Position numbers and translations under genes: made by a program
Shown: positions 12,065 through 24,543 of the stretch, one piece after another
Layout of the letters: every line of letters starts with the position of its first letter
Numbering within the stretch: the stretch's first letter is position 1
DNA from: Hygrophila difformis
Lineage: Eukaryota; Streptophyta; Magnoliopsida; Lamiales; Acanthaceae
Direction of reading: 5' to 3'
Assembly (NCBI GenBank): GCA_030278955.1
Contig: JAOANR010000002.1
Coordinates: forward strand, 18,586,057-18,650,056
DNA length: 64,000 nucleotides
The notes under the pieces: model-generated
Databases searched by the model: none
What the model saw: only the letters and a program-made list of their open reading frames with translations
What the model was told of the DNA's origin: nothing

Positions 12065-12980
12065 GGCAGCTCCGAGCAAACATAATCAAGGTTGACACAA
12101 ATCATCAGATGCCCTAAACATTACAAGCATCCCAAGACACATGCAGTAACTAAACTGAGCACGCTTTAGAATGGCCACTTCATCAATCATAAGAAATAAT
12201 CTCCTGCAAAACAAGTTCAGGTAGCTATTTCACAATGATAACAAACACAAATAAAACCCTTAAAACTAGCCATTGTAATCTCATCACCGCACAATACTGA
12301 CCCTAATTTCTTCCCATCCTCAATAAATTAACCACATTACAACCCGAATCCTCAAAGCAATGAACAATTACTTAGAAAATCGATAAAATTGAATTTTTTC
12401 ATACATCGATGGAGAGAAATATGCGACCAAAAACAGAAACTTTTAACTGCTCAATCTGGGTCAGTCATGCATACCCATAACTGCAGACCACCTTTACAAA
12501 AAAATTACCCACATATTGACCACATAAAAGCACAACATATGAATACGCGTAAGGTACAAGCAGACCACACATTGTGAATGCCGCCATCAAACCACGGCAA
12601 ACTTACATTATCACGAAAAATATCAAAAATTTGGGGGCATTTCAAAGCCAGAAAACCATCGGCTTCGTTTAATTCCAGAATGCGAGTTTTAAAAAAACAA
12701 AAAACATAAAATCCCTTCTTTTTAACTTCAAAAAAAATTTTGATTTTCACAAAACAAAAAACAACAATATTATTCTCAATTGCTCATACCTCGATGAAGC
12801 AGAAGCAGGAACAGGAGCAGATTCGATCTGCGCAAAATTTCAGCTCAATCAAGAGAGAGAAGACAGGAAGGATAAAAGATAGACAGGGAAATTGTGAGTT
12901 GAGCTGTAAAGTAATGTAATGGCAACAAAAATCAAAGACCCCCCAAGTCCATCCCACCCACCCCCACTTTCTCTCTCTAA
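12065..12980 (-). other. 5' UTR of the FEI-like gene with an intron
   Basis: On the minus strand a leader exon ends CATCGAG|GTATGAG at 12790. An acceptor TTTTGCAG|GAG at 12204 opens the second leader piece (12203-12065) that carries the start codon. The inferred 5'-UTR intron is 12789-12204 (586 bp). An intron in the leader is common in plant receptor kinases. Confidence 0.6.
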
Positions 12981-12981
12981 A

Positions 12982-13244
12982 ATTATATACCGTATATGCG
13001 AAAATCTACTTGCTGTACACAGATATACATACGAAGTATATACGCACAATAATACGTCCAGAAGAAAGGGAATGGAAAGGAATGGGGTACAGCAGAGTAA
13101 GAGATTTGAGGGAGGGAGGGATGGTGATGGCGATGATGGCGATGGCGATGGTGGTGGAATTGCCAGTGCAATGTGGACTAAGGGAGAAGGGCGAGCCAAT
13201 GAGAGAGGAGGATCGGCACGTGGGAGGGCGACACGACGCACGTG
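12982..13244 (-). promoter_or_regulatory. Core promoter of the FEI-like gene
   Basis: Minus-strand TATATAAT (12982-12989) is followed by a CT-rich start region. Upstream are a CCAAT on the plus strand (about 13197-13201) and two G-box cores CACGTG (13217-13222 and 13239-13244). The G-boxes suggest possible bZIP/bHLH control; this is inference from motifs only. Confidence 0.5.
13110..13160. repeat. GATGGC/GATGGT low-complexity stretch
   Basis: Short imperfect hexamer repeat (GATGGTGATGGCGATGATGGC and on) between the TATA box and the G-boxes. It generates spurious His-rich ORFs on both strands. Confidence 0.7.
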
Positions 13245-13261
13245 CGACCGACGTAGAGGAT

Positions 13262-13928
13262 AGATTTTTCAATTTTGGGCTGACTGTGTGTGTTGTGTAT
13301 GAGTGTGCGTTTTCAGTGAATTGACGAAATTGGGCCTCATCGTTCGTAAATTGCCGTTTCCCCTTTTTCCGGCCTTGACTCGTTGACCGTATGTCCGTAT
13401 CCGTATCAAATGTATGTGTATGATTTATGATGTCTTCTGTATTGCAAGTTGCAACGGTCATATTATGGTGCTGCTCAACTGGATGGTATTCCTTCCTTCA
13501 TCCTTTTTTTCATTTTTTATCTTCTATTTTTTAGGTTAATACGGAGTATTCCATGTCTCAATGACCCTAATATTAATTTATCGGGTGGGCATTGAATGAC
13601 CAGTCTATCTCAAAATAAAATTCTACATATATAAAGATTGAAACCTAAGACATTTATTTAAGATGTAAGAGTCTCATACCACTAACACCTACTACATTTT
13701 GTTACAGTAAATTTCTTTTATTATTTGGGAGTTAACGATTTCCCTGTATAATTATGTAAAACAATCATATTAATGGTGCATTTTATTGTTTCATGTCACT
13801 CTACATATATTCCACAATTAAGTTTCCCTACATTTAATAAATACAGTATAAAATAGCATTTTACAAATTTTAAGATTTTTTTACTATTTTTTATAATAGT
13901 TACTATTGCACTTATTTGCTACCTTTTA
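13262..13928. other. Intergenic, AT-rich
   Basis: Sequence upstream of the FEI-like promoter. No coding potential. A possible Stowaway scrap (AATACGGAGTATT, about 13538-13550) is the only repeat-like feature seen. Confidence 0.5.
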
Positions 13929-14388
13929 GGGCTCGTTTGGATTGGCTTTTAAAAAAAGTAGAAGCCAAAAGCAGAAGTAGAAGTGAAAGCCAAAAGCAGA
14001 AGCAGGTAACTTTTGTGTTTGGATGGAATGTTTGAAAAGCAGCTTTTTTCAAAAGTGTGTTTGGATATGTAAAAGTGAAAAGTGCTTTTGAAATGTGTAA
14101 ATTACCAAAAATGATATGCTATTTATATATAATAGTATATATTTATAGTGTAATTAAAATAGATTAATAGGGGCATTTATGACTCTGCACACATTACTAG
14201 GTGCTTTTGGGTTCTGCTTTTCGGAGAAGCACCCTGGGCTGCTTCTCCCAGAAGCACTTTTGCAGCTTTTCGAGGTGCTTTTACTTTTTCTAGAAAGCCA
14301 AAACAAACACTATTTTTTTCTTCAAAAGTGCTTTTGGCAGAAGTAAAAGCCAAAAGCACTTGAAAAAAAGCCATTCCAAAACATGCTC
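13929..14388. mobile_element. Foldback MITE, hAT/Harbinger-like, about 460 bp
   Basis: The left end GGGCTCGTTTGGATTGGCTTTT is mirrored by the right end, whose complement begins GAGCATGTTTTGGAATGGC. Subterminal regions carry many inverted copies of AAAAGCAGAAGC / GCTTCTGCTTTT-type words, so the element folds over its whole length. It has no ORF. No clean target duplication is visible, so the superfamily is unsettled. Confidence 0.65.
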
Positions 14389-14425
14389 TTCTATTAAACA
14401 CCACTTTAACATTTGATAGATAGTA

Positions 14426-14689
14426 CTCCCTCCGTTTTTTTTTTTTTGGTTAGCTACTGTTGACTAATGGGTACTGTTCACTTATATACTTTGACTTAAA
14501 GTTTTCTCATGGTTTACAAGTTGAAATATGGTCAAGTGTGATCTTGTTAGATTCGTCTCGTCTTGTAGATTTTAAATATCGAACTTTTAGAATTTTTACA
14601 TGTACCAAATTTGAATTATTAATTGTTTAAAATGTGCATTGGACTGCGTGCTGAGTGGGTCCGTAACTATCTTTAAAAAACGGAGGAAG
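14426..14689. mobile_element. Stowaway-type MITE, 264 bp
   Basis: Terminal inverted repeats CTCCCTCCGTTTTTT and its near-complement at the right end (AAAAAACGGAGGAAG), flanked by TA on both sides. No coding capacity. This is the non-autonomous Tc1/mariner type common in plants. Confidence 0.88.
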
Positions 14690-14826
14690 TAGTAATTATG
14701 TACTTCTATTAATTTGAATGAAAATTTTTAAAAAAATTTATGAATGGATGAAGTAAAAAAGTGTGTTTGTACTCATATTTAATGAAATACTAGTAAGTAA
14801 CCATTTTAATATTAAAATATTTACTA

Positions 14827-15066
14827 CTCCCTCCGTTCCAATTGTAATGTCACATTTTGACTTTTGACATTGTTCATTGATCAACTTTGACCTAATGTTA
14901 TCACAATTACATAAATAAAAAATATATTCAAGTTTGGTCTTGTTTGATTCGTCTAATTGGTGTAGTTTTAAAATATAGGAGTATATTTTTTTTATAATTT
15001 TTAATTCTCTATATTTTAAGATATGAATGGTTAAAGTTTTGGACATTTCAAATGGGACAGAGGGAG
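14827..15066. mobile_element. Stowaway-type MITE, 240 bp
   Basis: Ends CTCCCTCCGTTCCAATTG and (complement of the right end) CTCCCTCTGTCCCATTTG, flanked by TA. It holds the subterminal TTGATTCGTCTAATTGGTGT region typical of this family. Confidence 0.88.
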
Positions 15067-15516
15067 TATTTTTTAAGTGAAGACATGAAGTCATATATAT
15101 TGTGGGAACAAGTCCATAAATTAAAGCTGTGAATGATGTTGAAGTTTATGTCCTGAATGCATGAATTTTCCAATGAAGCTCTGCAGGTTGAGCGAGTCTT
15201 CACTAATCCTTAATTACTTTTGTTTGTTTGTTTTTTCTTCTTGCTTTTGCTTATGGTTTGACCCTCTCTTTCCGTTTGCTTTTTGTGTGTTGGGGTGCTT
15301 TTGTCTTTGTTTTGTTTTTAATTTTTATCAGTGCTTATTACTTATTAGTTATTTTGTTGCCATTTTGTGGGCTACCCCTTTGATTCTCATGTTGCTTGCT
15401 GGCTTTTTTTTTTTTCAATAGAGACATTTCTTTTACATTTTAATATCATCATTTATTTATTTGAATACATTCTAAAATAAAAAAGGCCTTTTAAAACAGA
15501 AACCAAAATATGAGTG
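15067..15516. other. Intergenic between MITE and LINE
   Basis: T-rich non-coding DNA. The plus ORF at 15161-15421 is hydrophobic low complexity from T-runs and is not supported as a gene. Confidence 0.5.
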
Positions 15517-15652
15517 AACTTACGTAGTTGTAGGAGACTGGCGTGATCCAACCTCATCCCAAATTCCCAATCCAAGTTAAATTGAGTTCCCTCAAATTTC
15601 TTTCGACACGTCTATCGCTCTCTAGTTTTTCTGTGATTGGCAACCAGCGAGG

Positions 15653-17068
15653 ATGGAGCTTCCAGTAAGCTCTACTCCCTCAACCCCGACCTCTCCCACC
15701 CCCCCGGCTTCCCCATCGCCCTTTGTGTTTGCAAGTGGTGGAACCGTGTCCTTCCGTGACAAAGTGATTGAAGGGCAAGCTGCAGTCCCACGCCACCTGA
15801 GTGAGGATCCGGCAAATGAAAGCATGATAACCTTGGACTACATAGATGGGGATCGACTCAAACCCCGCATCACCATTGACCAAGGATCAAGGAGCGGCTT
15901 TACAAGCCATATGAAGATGGAATCATTATATCCGTGCTAGGCAAAAGGGTTGGTTATATGGCATTACTGGATAGGATCTCCTCCTTATGGAAGATGCATA
16001 ATCGTTTCGAAATGGTGGACATGGGGGCCGGATTTTTTATGGTGAAGTTCGACAAACTGGCTGACCGACTGAAAGTCTTGAACGACGGCCCATGGGTAGT
16101 TTTTGATAGCTACTTGTCGGTGTACCCGTGGCGACCCAACTTCGTTGCGGAGGAGGAGACCCCGAAGAAGACGATAGTCTGGGCAAGGTTTCCAGGGCTA
16201 AGCTTTGAGTTCTATGATGACTTAATGCTCAAAAGAATGGCTGCAGCGCTGGGAAAGGTGGTGCGCATTGATGCAGTAACTAAGGGGGGAAAATAGAGGT
16301 AAATTTGCTAGAGTATGTGTAGAAATTGATTTAAACCTACCAGTAGTCTCCAGTGTTTTGGTGGGGGAAAGGTGGCAAAAAGTTGCCTACGAGGGGCTTC
16401 ACTTACTTTGTACTAAATGTCACCGATACGGACATGGAAGCCAGGCTTGCACATACTCGCCGGAAGTGGACAAAGTTGAGACTCCGGTGGAGAGAAGGGC
16501 TAATCTGGCTCCGCCTGTTGGTCAAGGGAAAGACAAAAAGGTTGCAGCAGAGGGACAGAAGGGAATTACTATTTGTGGGGAGAAAGACAAACTGACAATC
16601 TCCTCAGGAGAAGGAAGCAGGGAAAATAACACCAAAAAGGAAACTCTAGGAAATGAGGCGCAATGTCAACCCTCTGCAAATGGCTCAGTCTATGTAAAAG
16701 GTGATCACGAGACGGCATCCGGGGCGGCAGAACCAATGGATGTTACAAACTCGGGAACACACACCCCTACTCAACCCATGGGAGGGGACTGGATCAAAGT
16801 GGAAAAAAAGAAGAAAAAAGGGTCACCTGGGCCGAAAAAGGGATTTGGGATGGATCCAAAAGCTAATGGGCTGAAAGGGAAAGTGTTGGTCCATAAATCT
16901 GTCCCAGTAAAAACAAAGCCCATAACTCCGAAAGGGGCTGTGAGGCCACTCCATACGATCACCAACCTATTGGGAAAGAGAGAGGGGAAAAAGGCAGCGG
17001 GCAGGGGCCCAATCATTAATGGGCTGGCCTTTAAAGAGGGAGCATCGAGTGGATCAGGAGAAACATAA
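15653..17068 (+). pseudogene. LINE ORF1 (DUF4283-like, zinc knuckle), two frameshifts
   Basis: Starts at the ATG at 15653 with a Pro/Ser/Thr-rich N-terminus. The conserved globular part (GKRVGYMALLDRI, then FDKLADRLKVLNDGPWVVF) lies in another frame from about 15885-15905. A second break in the GGGGGGAAAA run near 16283-16295 returns to the original frame. A CCHC knuckle (CTKCHRYGHGSQAC) sits near 16397-16440. A Lys-rich tail leads to the stop at 17068. The product binds element RNA in related LINEs. This copy cannot give one full product. Confidence 0.82.
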
Positions 17069-17275
17069 TTAAACGTAAAGAGGCAACGTCCGCTTCCAGT
17101 GGAGATCGGTGACGGGGAAAGGAAGGGGAAGAACTCCGACTTAGGCAAAAATGATGAAGGAGCCAAGGGGGGAGGCAAAAAGCGAGCTGATGGAGAAGAT
17201 CTTGAAATGGAGGAGGGCGTGGACGGTGTCACTCCGGGTCCGACGGGATCTCCATAAAGGTATGTCAGCCGAAAG

Positions 17276-20200
17276 GTGCCCCTTTCCATCATGTTTATGG
17301 ATTTTGCTGTTTTCAAAAATTCCAAAACATTAGCGTGGAACGTGGGAGGCCTTATTGGCGATCCCACTAGAAGGGTGTTGCGGGAATTGTTAAGGGTTAA
17401 CAACCCGGATATTGTTTTATCTTTGAACCTCAATCCTCCTTTGAGAGATCTCGGAATTTGTTCCTAGCTGCCGGGTATGTGGAAGTGTGTATCCATGAAG
17501 CTCATAGTAAGGCTGGGGAAGTGTGGACTCTAAGCCGCCATGGATTTAGACCCCAGACCCAAGTTATCGATGAAAATGAGAGGATGATCACTTTAGGTTT
17601 GTCCTCTGGATCCTCCTCATGGATCATTACTGGACTTTATGCACCGCCGAAATACTCCGAAAGGCGAATCTGTTGGGATCAATTACTCCAATTATCGTGG
17701 TGAATTGATGAACCGTGGGTAGTTATCGGAGATTTCAACCAAATTCTATCCTCTTCCGAAGTCAGAGGAGGGCTCTATAATCTGGCTAGGGCAGAGGAAT
17801 TGGGGAACCTATTAGATGACTGTGGCCTATCGACAATTAACACCCACGGAGGCTACTTCACGTGGTCTCGGCCAATGGAGGAGTGCCAACAGATTCACAA
17901 AAGGCTGGACAGATGTGTTATCAACAAGGATTGGTTGGACACCTTTCCGGAAGGATTTGCCAAGATCATACCGGGGGTTGGATCCGATCATTGTCCGCTC
18001 CTCCTCTCTTGTGGTTCCATCCCCCAGAAAAGATATGGAATCCCATTCCGGTGGGAAACAGCATGGGCCGAACACAAGGAATACTCTGAGGTGGTGGAAA
18101 AAGTCTGGAACTTTAATGAACCCTTGATTTCAGAAAACCTGAAGGACGTTGGGAAGGCCTCGGTGGAGTTTCAAAGGTCCAAAATGGGTAATCTCAAGTG
18201 GAGGAAATTTAAAATCCTCAAGAGACTTGAAGGAATAGCCCGCACCCTGGAGAAAGTCGACTCGATCCGGCTTATTCTTTTGGAATCTGAATTAAGAAAA
18301 GAGTATGAATCCATCTTGGCTCAAGAAGAGGTATACTGGTATCAGCGATCCAAGGATAAGTGGGTCCGGTTGGGGGATAGAAACACGGCATATTTTCATG
18401 CTCGTGCTAAAATGAAAGGCCATCGGAAGCGTATTCATGGGCTCACTCTATCCAGTGGTGAATGGTGTGAGGATAAGGACCTTCTTCGGTCTCATGCTTA
18501 TGATTTTTTCAACAATTTATATGCGGGTCAACAACAGTCTCTGGAAGATAGAATGGCCAGCTTGGATGATCGTTACTATCTGCCCCACTTTCCTGCCATC
18601 TTAGAGGAAGAGGGTAATGCACTTAAAAATAATGTGACTAGGGAGGAAGTCAATATGGTGGTTAACGGGATCAACGGCTTGTCGGCTCCGGGACCGGACG
18701 GATTCCCCGGATTTTTCTTCAAGCAATTTTGGCCTACGGTTGGAAACTCTGTTGTCACATTTGTGGAGAAAGCATTCAGAGAGTGCAGCATACCAGATGC
18801 TATGGGCAAAGCATTTATTTGCCTGATACCAAAAAATGCTGCTCCAACCTCCTTAAAAGAGTTTAGGCCCATCACCTTGTGCAATGTTCTTTACAAAATC
18901 TTGACCAAGATTCTTGTAAACCGAATCAGACCACTCCTCTTGAATCGAATATCCCAACACCAAGCTGCATTCCTTCCCGGAAGAGGACCGGTGGATAATG
19001 TCATCATCCTGCAAGAACTGGTATCCAACTTGACTGGCTCGCAGGCTCGGACTCAGGCCATTATACTCAAAATCGACATAGCGAAAGCATACGATAACGT
19101 GCTATGGGACTTCCTTGATCAATGCTTAAGTGAAATGAACTTGCCTGCCACAGTCAGGAAGTTGATCATGGCCTGTGTTCGTTCGCCCTCTTATTCGGTG
19201 CTTTGGGATGGGGAAGCATTGGAGGAATTCCAACCGGGGAAAGGCCTTCGGCAAGGGGATCCTATATCCCCATACCTCTTTTTGATCATCATGGAGAAAC
19301 TCTCCCTACAAATTCAGAAATTGGTCGACCAAGGGATTTGGAAACCGATCCGACTGACACAAGGGGGAACTGGCATATCCCACTTGGTGTTCGCGGACGA
19401 CCTCATCCTTTGCTCCATGGCGCATAGAGAAAGCATCGAGAGCATTTCAGCATCACTCAAGGCCTTCTCCACAATGTCTGGACTGAAATTAAACCTCCAA
19501 AAATCAGCTCTCTACATTTCCAGGGCGGTCCCTCAGGCGGAAAGGAACTGGATCTCTGAGACAATGGATATTACGGTGGTGGAGTCCCTTGGGACCTACC
19601 TCGGTTTTCCCATGATTATGGGCAGACGACGTTGCAGTGATTTCACCTTCATTTTGGACAAGATTGAGGCGAAAATGAAAGGATGGGCATGCAAGCTACT
19701 TAATAAAGCTGGGAGGATAACCTTGTGTCGCGCGGTGTTGGCGGCAATCCCTACATACTTTATGCAGCTACATTTGTTACCTGCCTCTATCTGCCTGGCC
19801 ATCGACAGCAAAATCAATCGTTTCATATGGAAAGATAGAGCCGGGAAAGGCCTTCACTTAATTAAGTGGGAGACTTGCACTCTTCCAAAAAAAGAGGGTG
19901 GTTTGGGTATCCGTAAGGCTCGGAACATGAACTTAGCCCTGTTGGGGAAGCTTGTATGGAGTTATCTTCACTGCCCTGAAAAGATATGGGTTAAGCTCTT
20001 GAAAGAAGTCACCCCTGGTAAGGGAGAATTCATGATCTTAGGCCACTCCCACAAATCGAATCTATTCACCTTGCTCCAAAAATTGATGCAGATATTCAAA
20101 GGGGGGTTTAGATTTCGGATTGGCAAGGGTGCTGCCTCCTTGTGGTTCTCGGAGTGGTGGGACAGTGTTCAGATTGGAGCCCTCGTACCGTTTGTGGAAA

Positions 20201-21402
20201 ACCAGGATCTGGAATTAAGAGTGAGGGATGTAGTTAACCAAGGCGTGTGGAGGTGGGATGTTGTCAAGACACTAATCCCAGGGCATATTATCCAGGAGAT
20301 CTCTGCTGCCCCCCCCCCCCCCCCACCAGTCATGCATGAGATGGTGCCAGATATATGGTTGTGGAAGGGGACCAAATCGGGGATCTTCTCAGTTAAAACA
20401 ACCTACCAGTTTTTGAATTGGAGAGCAGAGAGATCAGAGGGCTGGAGCTGGATCTGGAAGGCAAGCACCCCGGAGAAAATAGGAGTCCTCCTTTGGTTAA
20501 CTTGCCATGATTCTTTGTCGGTCAACTACACTCGATACAAGAGGAACTTAACTTCATCTCCCTTGTGTGTGTTGTGTGGAGTCTCGGAAGAAGATTGGAG
20601 CCACTGCATATTCGCATGCCCCCGGACACATCCTATATGGAAGCAGCTTAATATTCCAGTCCCCATGGATTGCAAGGAAATGAATAAAGAGAAGATAAGA
20701 GAGCTCCTTGAAATCTTGATCCGAACCTTTGGTCACCGGCTAGTGGCAGCCATATGGACCATATGGTTGGAACGGAATGCCCGGATATTCAGAGGAGTCC
20801 AAAGATCTACATGGACTCTCCATCGAGAGATCATCAGGCTTTCCCTTACTCTGGAACAGGCGGGTTTGAAGCAGAAAAACCAGACGGGCAGGCCTAGTAG
20901 GATTCATTGGAATCCTGAGGGAGGTGATGAAAGTATTTTCTATGTGGATGGTAGTGTTTTCCAGGACACTGGACATTCCGGATTTGGTTTTTTGGTTCGG
21001 GACAGCGAGGGACGACGGCGTGGAGGCGGGAGTGGCTTCCTTGGACACACTTCCATTCTCCAGACCGAACTGGCGGGGCTTGCAACAGGCCTTGATTTCA
21101 TTCTTCTGAAAGGGATTAAAAAGGTTTGCTGCTATACTGACTCTCTTGATGTTATCAAGCTGCTGGATGTTGAGACTCCGAGCCACTCCTTGGCTCCACT
21201 CATATATCGGATTAGGGAAAAGAAGAGGAAATTTGATGGTTGCCGTATCCTATTTTTGAGGCGGGAAGGGAACAAAGTGGCGGACATTTTGGCGAAACAC
21301 GGGGCCTCGTCAGAAGACTTCTATACCACATGGGCCTTCCCACTGGACTTCATCTCTGGGGAGTTGGAGGCGGACAGAGCTGAGGACGTGCCTCCTCCTT
21401 GA
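17276..21402 (+). pseudogene. LINE ORF2 (endonuclease-RT-zf-RNase H); endonuclease broken, RT part open
   Basis: The AP-like endonuclease begins near WNVGGLIGD (about 17335). It has a frameshift near 17418-17430 and an in-frame TGA at 17701-17703. From 17704 the frame is open to 21402, with 1,200 codons counted from the ATG at 17800. It has the end of the endonuclease (SDHCPLL), RT with APGPDGF, RQGDPISPYLF and catalytic FADD (about 19393), a zf-RVT zinc region (CVLCGVSEEDWSHC, about 20565) and a C-terminal RNase H (YVDGS, ETELAG-like QTELAG, YTDS). A 16-C run near 20311-20326 encodes a proline stretch. Target-primed reverse transcription is the family's role. The endonuclease breaks make this copy non-autonomous. 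Confidence 0.88.
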
Positions 21403-21520
21403 GCGTGTTCTGTTTCTATTTCTCATTTACATGTTTTGTTGTTTTCCCCTTTAACTTTTTCCTTTTATCCTTGTCTGGTCTTTTGGCTCATCCAAAAAAA
21501 AAAAAACTTACGCAGTTGTA

Positions 21521-22050
21521 GTTTGTATGGTTTGAACTCCCACACATATTTATCTGAGTGCCAATGTTTATAAAAAATAAAATAAAGACAGAAACCAAAA
21601 TATGTTAAAAACAATAAACAAATAAAAAATACAAAGCAAAATTCTGCATACATAAATATTTGAATCTGAGACATTTATGACAAAGCCTCATACCACTCAG
21701 GCCAACTACATTTGATTACTTATTAGGCATAGAAGATGAGATAAAGGAATACAATAGAACAGTATAAATACGAAAAATCCGACATAATGCTACCTGAATT
21801 ATTTGCACATTTAATGAAAATCAGGAACTGATGCGAATCAGCAGCTCATTGAAAAATCACATTATCTTGATGGTAAAATCATCAATAGAGACATACCTAT
21901 CCTAAAAGCTATTACAGGCCCAAACCCAATACCCCATGGCCCAATTCAGCAGCCCAAACCATAACGCACTAACCCGAGATATTAAAAACCGGACGTTGTT
22001 TCGGACCCGATTCTCCATTCTGTCTTCTGTTGATATTATAGTGAGTAGTA
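21521..22050. other. Intergenic
   Basis: AT-rich, no gene. ACAGAAACCAAAATATG recurs here (about 21589) and just left of the LINE (about 15496). This may be chance or an old duplication of flanking DNA. Confidence 0.4.
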
Positions 22051-22490
22051 CTCCCGCCGTCCCGCGAAGTTTGACACATTTCTTTTGGGCACGATAATTT
22101 AGGTGGTAATGTTTAGTAGTTAAATGGTGTCAGTATTTGTATTTAAAATTCTAATAAATTTTGATACTGTTTATTATTTAACTTTGACTTAATGTTAACA
22201 TAATGATGTAATTAGATAAAAATAATCAAGTGTGGTCTTGTTAGGATCGTCTAATCGTGTAGTTTTAGAATAGTATATTTTATACAATTTTTATCTGTAC
22301 CAATTTTAAAATATTAAAAATTAAAGAAATACAAGGGACTTTGTGTAGAAAAATAAAATTGTATTGGAATTTGTGAAAAATAGTAAAAATGATTACTTTT
22401 AATGAAATTTGATAATAATTCAAATTCTAATCAAATTTATATTAATTTAATTTATCTAAAAATAGAAAAGTGTTGGAAACCAAAAAAAAA

Positions 22491-22524
<34 letters not shown>

Positions 22525-22557
22525 GGTGTCAAACTTCCTTGCTAATTGGGACGGGAG
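22051..22557. mobile_element. Stowaway-type MITE, about 507 bp
   Basis: Left end CTCCCGCCGTCCCGCGAAG and right end whose complement is CTCCCGTCCCAATTAGC, flanked by TA (22049-22050 and 22558-22559). Internally it holds an (AAT)n run (about 22490-22524), which explains its greater length than the other copies. Confidence 0.85.
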
Positions 22558-23335
22558 TACTATCTTTTTTTTTTTTTATGTTTTCTTCCAATCTTCCCTT
22601 AACCGCCTTCAGCAGCCATTCCTAATTTCCTATTGATTATCCTCTCCTCCCAGATTAGGGTTTGCTCCAGTTCCCCCTGTAGAATCCTCCTCCTCGCCTA
22701 CCCGACCGCAGGTGTACATAATATACACATATGCAGCCGCCGATCGGAGTCGAATACTTGATCATTTTCGATTAATTTCGTTTTTCGTTGGGTGTATTTT
22801 TTTCGTATTCATTTGATTCAGGGCTTGGCCGATCATTATGATAATTTTGCCAAAATTTCGGTTTGCGGCATCTTTGAATGTAAAGGTCATGAACAATCTT
22901 AGAGCTTTTGGTCCTGGTTTGAATCCTTTTGCTCCCTATAACCTTGCCAATCACTCCTCTCGCTAAATTTGATGTTTCTTGTTTCGTTTCTTTGAATATC
23001 ATGCAAAATATTTAGTCCTAAGGAATAAGATCTGATATAAGAACAGTGCTTAGGGGATATATCAATTCTTGATTTGAGGATTTGAACGTATCTTCGGTTT
23101 TTCCTTCACATTGAGGGCTGTTTTTCTGCCTTGGAAAGCTGGGATCTCTGGGATTGGGGTGTTCTGTGCTCAAGATTTTGGGATTGTTTCTTGGGTTATC
23201 TGAGAAATTTGGTTTTGTGGTGTGACAAATAAAGTTTGGTCATCATAGCAGCCAGGTGTTAGGAATTCAAGCCTCGGTTCAATAAGTTTGATTCTTGGAA
23301 TTAACAAGAACAGAGAAGTTAATACTTAACACACA
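22558..23335 (+). other. Promoter and 5' UTR region of the ankyrin gene
   Basis: CT-rich leader-like sequence (about 22580-22710) ends in CCGCAG|GTGTAC, a possible 5'-UTR donor, followed by T-rich intron-like sequence. The exact leader structure cannot be fixed. TTAGGGTTT near 22656 resembles a telo-box, common in plant housekeeping promoters. Confidence 0.4.
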
Positions 23336-24543
23336 ATGCCAAACCTTGAAGGGGCTTCTGTTCCGCGGAAGCGAAAGTTGCTCGCATTGGGAGGCGATAG
23401 GGATGATCGTGGCTGGACCATGCTCCACATCTATGCTAGGAAAGGCGACCTGAAAGAGGTATGTTTCTTACCCTTTTGTTCTGTCATTTGCAAATTTCTT
23501 GCAAATACAATGCATGAGGATGTTGTTTCCCACTTTTGTTGATGAGAGAGATCCCCTCTCTACATATGTAAGGGTTTCATGAATATGGATTGTGGAGTGA
23601 ATGCCGTGATGCATACAAAATAATAACGTGCTTTTCCTCTAAATCGCAATCTGAAGTTTTTATTGGGGCATATCAATAAAGTGGGCTGGAATATGGGTTT
23701 CAGAAATGACTTAGCTATAACACAATTTGCTTGTCCTCCTACAATAGTACCTCTGTAGTTTGTAGTACTTTCTTCATACTTGCCCATCTGAGGTAAGCAG
23801 TGAAGGCGGGACTGGGATTCTAAATCACATACCTGACTGGTTCATCTTGCATAACACCTTTATATTGAGAAGCACTACCGGATTCGCATATCTAGATAGG
23901 AATGAAATTGGTGATTTAGATTTCTTCTTAATGATGTTAAGTTCACCATGTGGATTTTCCTAACTCCTATACTCTGGAAGTAACTCAACTAAGGATTAAT
24001 TTACTCACATGCAGTATTGCCTCTCTACTTACCATACATGATGCATTTTCATTATTTTGCAGGTGAAACGATTACTTGATGATGGAATGGATGCTAATGT
24101 TGCTGCTTGGGGCCCGAAATCGCATGGTGTGACTCCTCTCCATCTTGCTGCTAAAGGAGGTCATCTTAAAGTAATGGATGTATTGCTAGAGCATGGTGCT
24201 GACATTGATGCACGGACTAAGGGCGTCTGTGGCTGTATGTATATTTTCTACAGATCTGAAACTCATGCATGTAGATGAACCTCGTAATATGTTTGCTTTG
24301 GTATCTAACTTTTTTGTTTTGTTGTATCCAGGGACCCCGCTGCACCATGCTGCCAAAGAGAAGAAGAAGAAAGCAATCAAGTTCCTGATTAGGAATGGGG
24401 CATTTTTGCCCGATGACATCAATGATACGAGATTCAATCCTCCTGTCCACTACTGCCCTGCACTTGAATGGGTTTATGAAGAACTGAAGCGTCTGCAGCT
24501 GGACAGTTTATCTAGTGAATCATCTTCTGTCTCCGATGACTGA
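23336..24543 (+). CDS. PIA2: Ankyrin-repeat protein, phytochrome-interacting (PIA) type, 168 aa
   Basis: Exons 23336-23458, 24063-24234 and 24332-24543, with GT-AG introns and phases that agree (507 nt). The start has an A-rich leader and MPNLEGA. A basic N-terminus is followed by three ankyrin repeats, roughly residues 25-57 (GWTMLHIYARKGDLKEV), 64-96 (TPLHLAAKGGHLKVM) and 99-131 (TPLHHAAK), then FNPPVHYCPALEWVYEEL and an acidic Ser-rich tail. Order, length and the FNPPVHYC block match the Arabidopsis phytochrome-interacting ankyrin-repeat proteins, which bind phytochromes and modulate light-induced anthocyanin (family knowledge). Paralogue choice (PIA1 or PIA2) is not certain. Confidence 0.88.

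Larger units (their letters stand above)
15534..21503 (+). mobile_element. Full-length LINE (plant L1 type) with target-site duplication
   Basis: About 5.97 kb, bounded by a 17-bp direct duplication: AACTTACGTAGTTGTAG at 15517-15533 and AACTTACGCAGTTGTAG at 21504-21520, one mismatch. The 3' end is a poly(A) run directly before the right copy. Gene order is ORF1 (RNA-binding, zinc knuckle) then ORF2 (endonuclease, RT, RNase H). The full-length 5' end and near-perfect duplication indicate a fairly recent insertion, although coding breaks exist. Confidence 0.92.

Noticed and set aside
12849..13461. Several overlapping ORFs rich in His, Ser and Pro
   Set aside because: They come from GATGGC and CT-rich repeats in the promoter and leader of the FEI-like gene.
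15161..15421. Hydrophobic 86-codon plus ORF
   Set aside because: T-run derived, no start context or homologue recognised.
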